Below are positions 22,711 to 23,058 of a DNA stretch of 23,058 nucleotides, in pieces; the stretch's first letter is position 1; each line of letters begins with the position of its first letter. Location: contig DAOUBD010000042.1 of assembly GCA_034432935.1 (NCBI GenBank), positions 1 through 23,058 of the forward strand, written 5' to 3'. The notes beneath the pieces were generated by a model. The model saw nothing but the letters and a program-made list of their open reading frames with translations. It did not search any database and was not told the DNA's origin. Both the position numbers and the translations under genes were made by a program. The stretch is from DAOUAG01 sp034432935 (GTDB lineage Bacteria > Chloroflexota > Dehalococcoidia > SM23-28-2 > RBG-16-64-32).

Positions 22711-23058
22711 GTCACTTCACCTCTCGTTTCATCTGTCATCCCGATCCGCCTGCCCTTCTGCCATCCCGATTCGCCGAAGGCGGAGAGGGATCCCTCGCGG
22801 CACCAGCGTTCGTGCTGAGGGTGGCGCGTTCCCCCGCCGTGTTCCTCGTCGTCCGCCTGCGGCGGCCTCCTCGGAATGACAGGAGGACGAATTGCGGCCT
22901 CCTTGGAATGGCAGGAGGACGAATCGCGGCCTCCTCGGAATGACAGGAGGGCGGGCGGCCAAGAAACCGGGGCGGCGGCACCTCGCTGCGATGCCGTATG
23001 CCTCCCGCTGCCGGCTCTTCCCGTCAGAGTGACAGCAGTGGGCCGCAGCTGCGGCCGG
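22711..23058. other. Gene-free repeat-rich region upstream of clpC
   Basis: No reading frame with coding character lies here. It holds a direct repeat of about 13 bp, (T/C)CATCCCGAT at 22735-22744 and 22761-22770 with similar flanks; a hairpin-forming stretch at 22763-22791 (ATCCC/GGGAT outer, CGCC/GGCG inner arms); a GAGGGATCCCTC palindrome (22785-22796); and the 32-bp tandem repeat at 22862-22950. On the minus strand the sequence resembles the widespread TCATTCCGAGGAGGCC-type intergenic repeats. The clpC promoter must lie here but no clear -35/-10 pair was found; the last 100 bp to the window end show nothing recognisable. Confidence 0.7.
22862..22950. repeat. 32-bp tandem repeat, 2.8 copies
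   Basis: Units start at 22862, 22894 and 22926. Consensus start is GCGGCCTCCTCGGAATGACA, followed by GGAGGACGAAT. The second unit differs by CTTGG for CTCGG and TGGCA for TGACA; the third stops after AGGAGG. Each unit has CCTCCT/AGGAGG inverted arms around a 9-bp centre. There are no spacers, so it is not a CRISPR. Confidence 0.85.

Noticed and set aside
22862..22950. Possible CRISPR from regularly spaced repeats
   Set aside because: Units are directly abutting 32-bp tandem repeats without spacers, and no cas gene is present.

Overview
The window is GC-rich bacterial DNA of ordinary chromosomal character. It most likely comes from a Chloroflexota genome, perhaps of the Dehalococcoidia side. 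This is an inference from gene content and style: a DsbA-like/VKOR thiol oxidation pair, CxxC-x17-CxxC zinc ribbons, paired TrkA proteins, dispersed palindromic repeats, and start codons without Shine-Dalgarno sites. No phage, transposase, CRISPR, tRNA or rRNA was found.

Layout. 1-1371 (minus): the N-terminal part of ispD, then a VTT/DedA-type membrane protein whose leader is a complete regulatory unit of promoter, cyclic di-AMP (ydaO/yuaA) riboswitch and intrinsic terminator. 1419-1651 and 2432-2566: two arrays of alternating palindromes of two kinds (A-B-A-B-A and A-B-A) flanking a TetR gene with a perfect 20-bp operator at its start site. 2610-4660 (plus): an ABC-2 ATPase and permease that the TetR protein may control. 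4722-5978 (plus): a promoter, then a membrane-anchored DsbA-like oxidoreductase and VKOR, which together would introduce disulfides outside the membrane. 11024-5962 (minus): a tightly packed seven-gene operon of usp, trkA-N, trkA, pheA, an Fpg/Nei-type glycosylase, a Gfo/Idh/MocA oxidoreductase and a HAD phosphatase/mutase, driven by a near-consensus promoter. 11256-11564 (plus): a small zinc-ribbon protein. 15429-11701 (minus): a heterodimeric MdlA/MdlB-type ABC exporter. 15582-16608 (plus): a RimI-like acetyltransferase with a proline-rich insert and a small unknown protein, both apparently leaderless. 17334-16630 (minus): a cytidylate-kinase-like P-loop protein. 19477-17439 (minus): an RpiB-like protein lacking canonical active-site residues, overlapping a membrane-anchored His-rich protein with two Cys-less cupredoxin-like domains. 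19703-20170 (plus): a small helical, perhaps phasin-like protein with its own promoter and terminator. 22710-20257 (minus): a ClpC-type unfoldase. 22711-23058: repeat-rich intergenic DNA.

The most notable points are the c-di-AMP riboswitch in front of a VTT membrane protein, in a genome segment that also carries RCK/TrkA potassium regulators; three promoters whose -10 box lies exactly 9 nt before a start codon, which suggests leaderless mRNAs; and the unusual RpiB/cupredoxin pair. I do not see a clearly new multi-gene defence or mobile system here.
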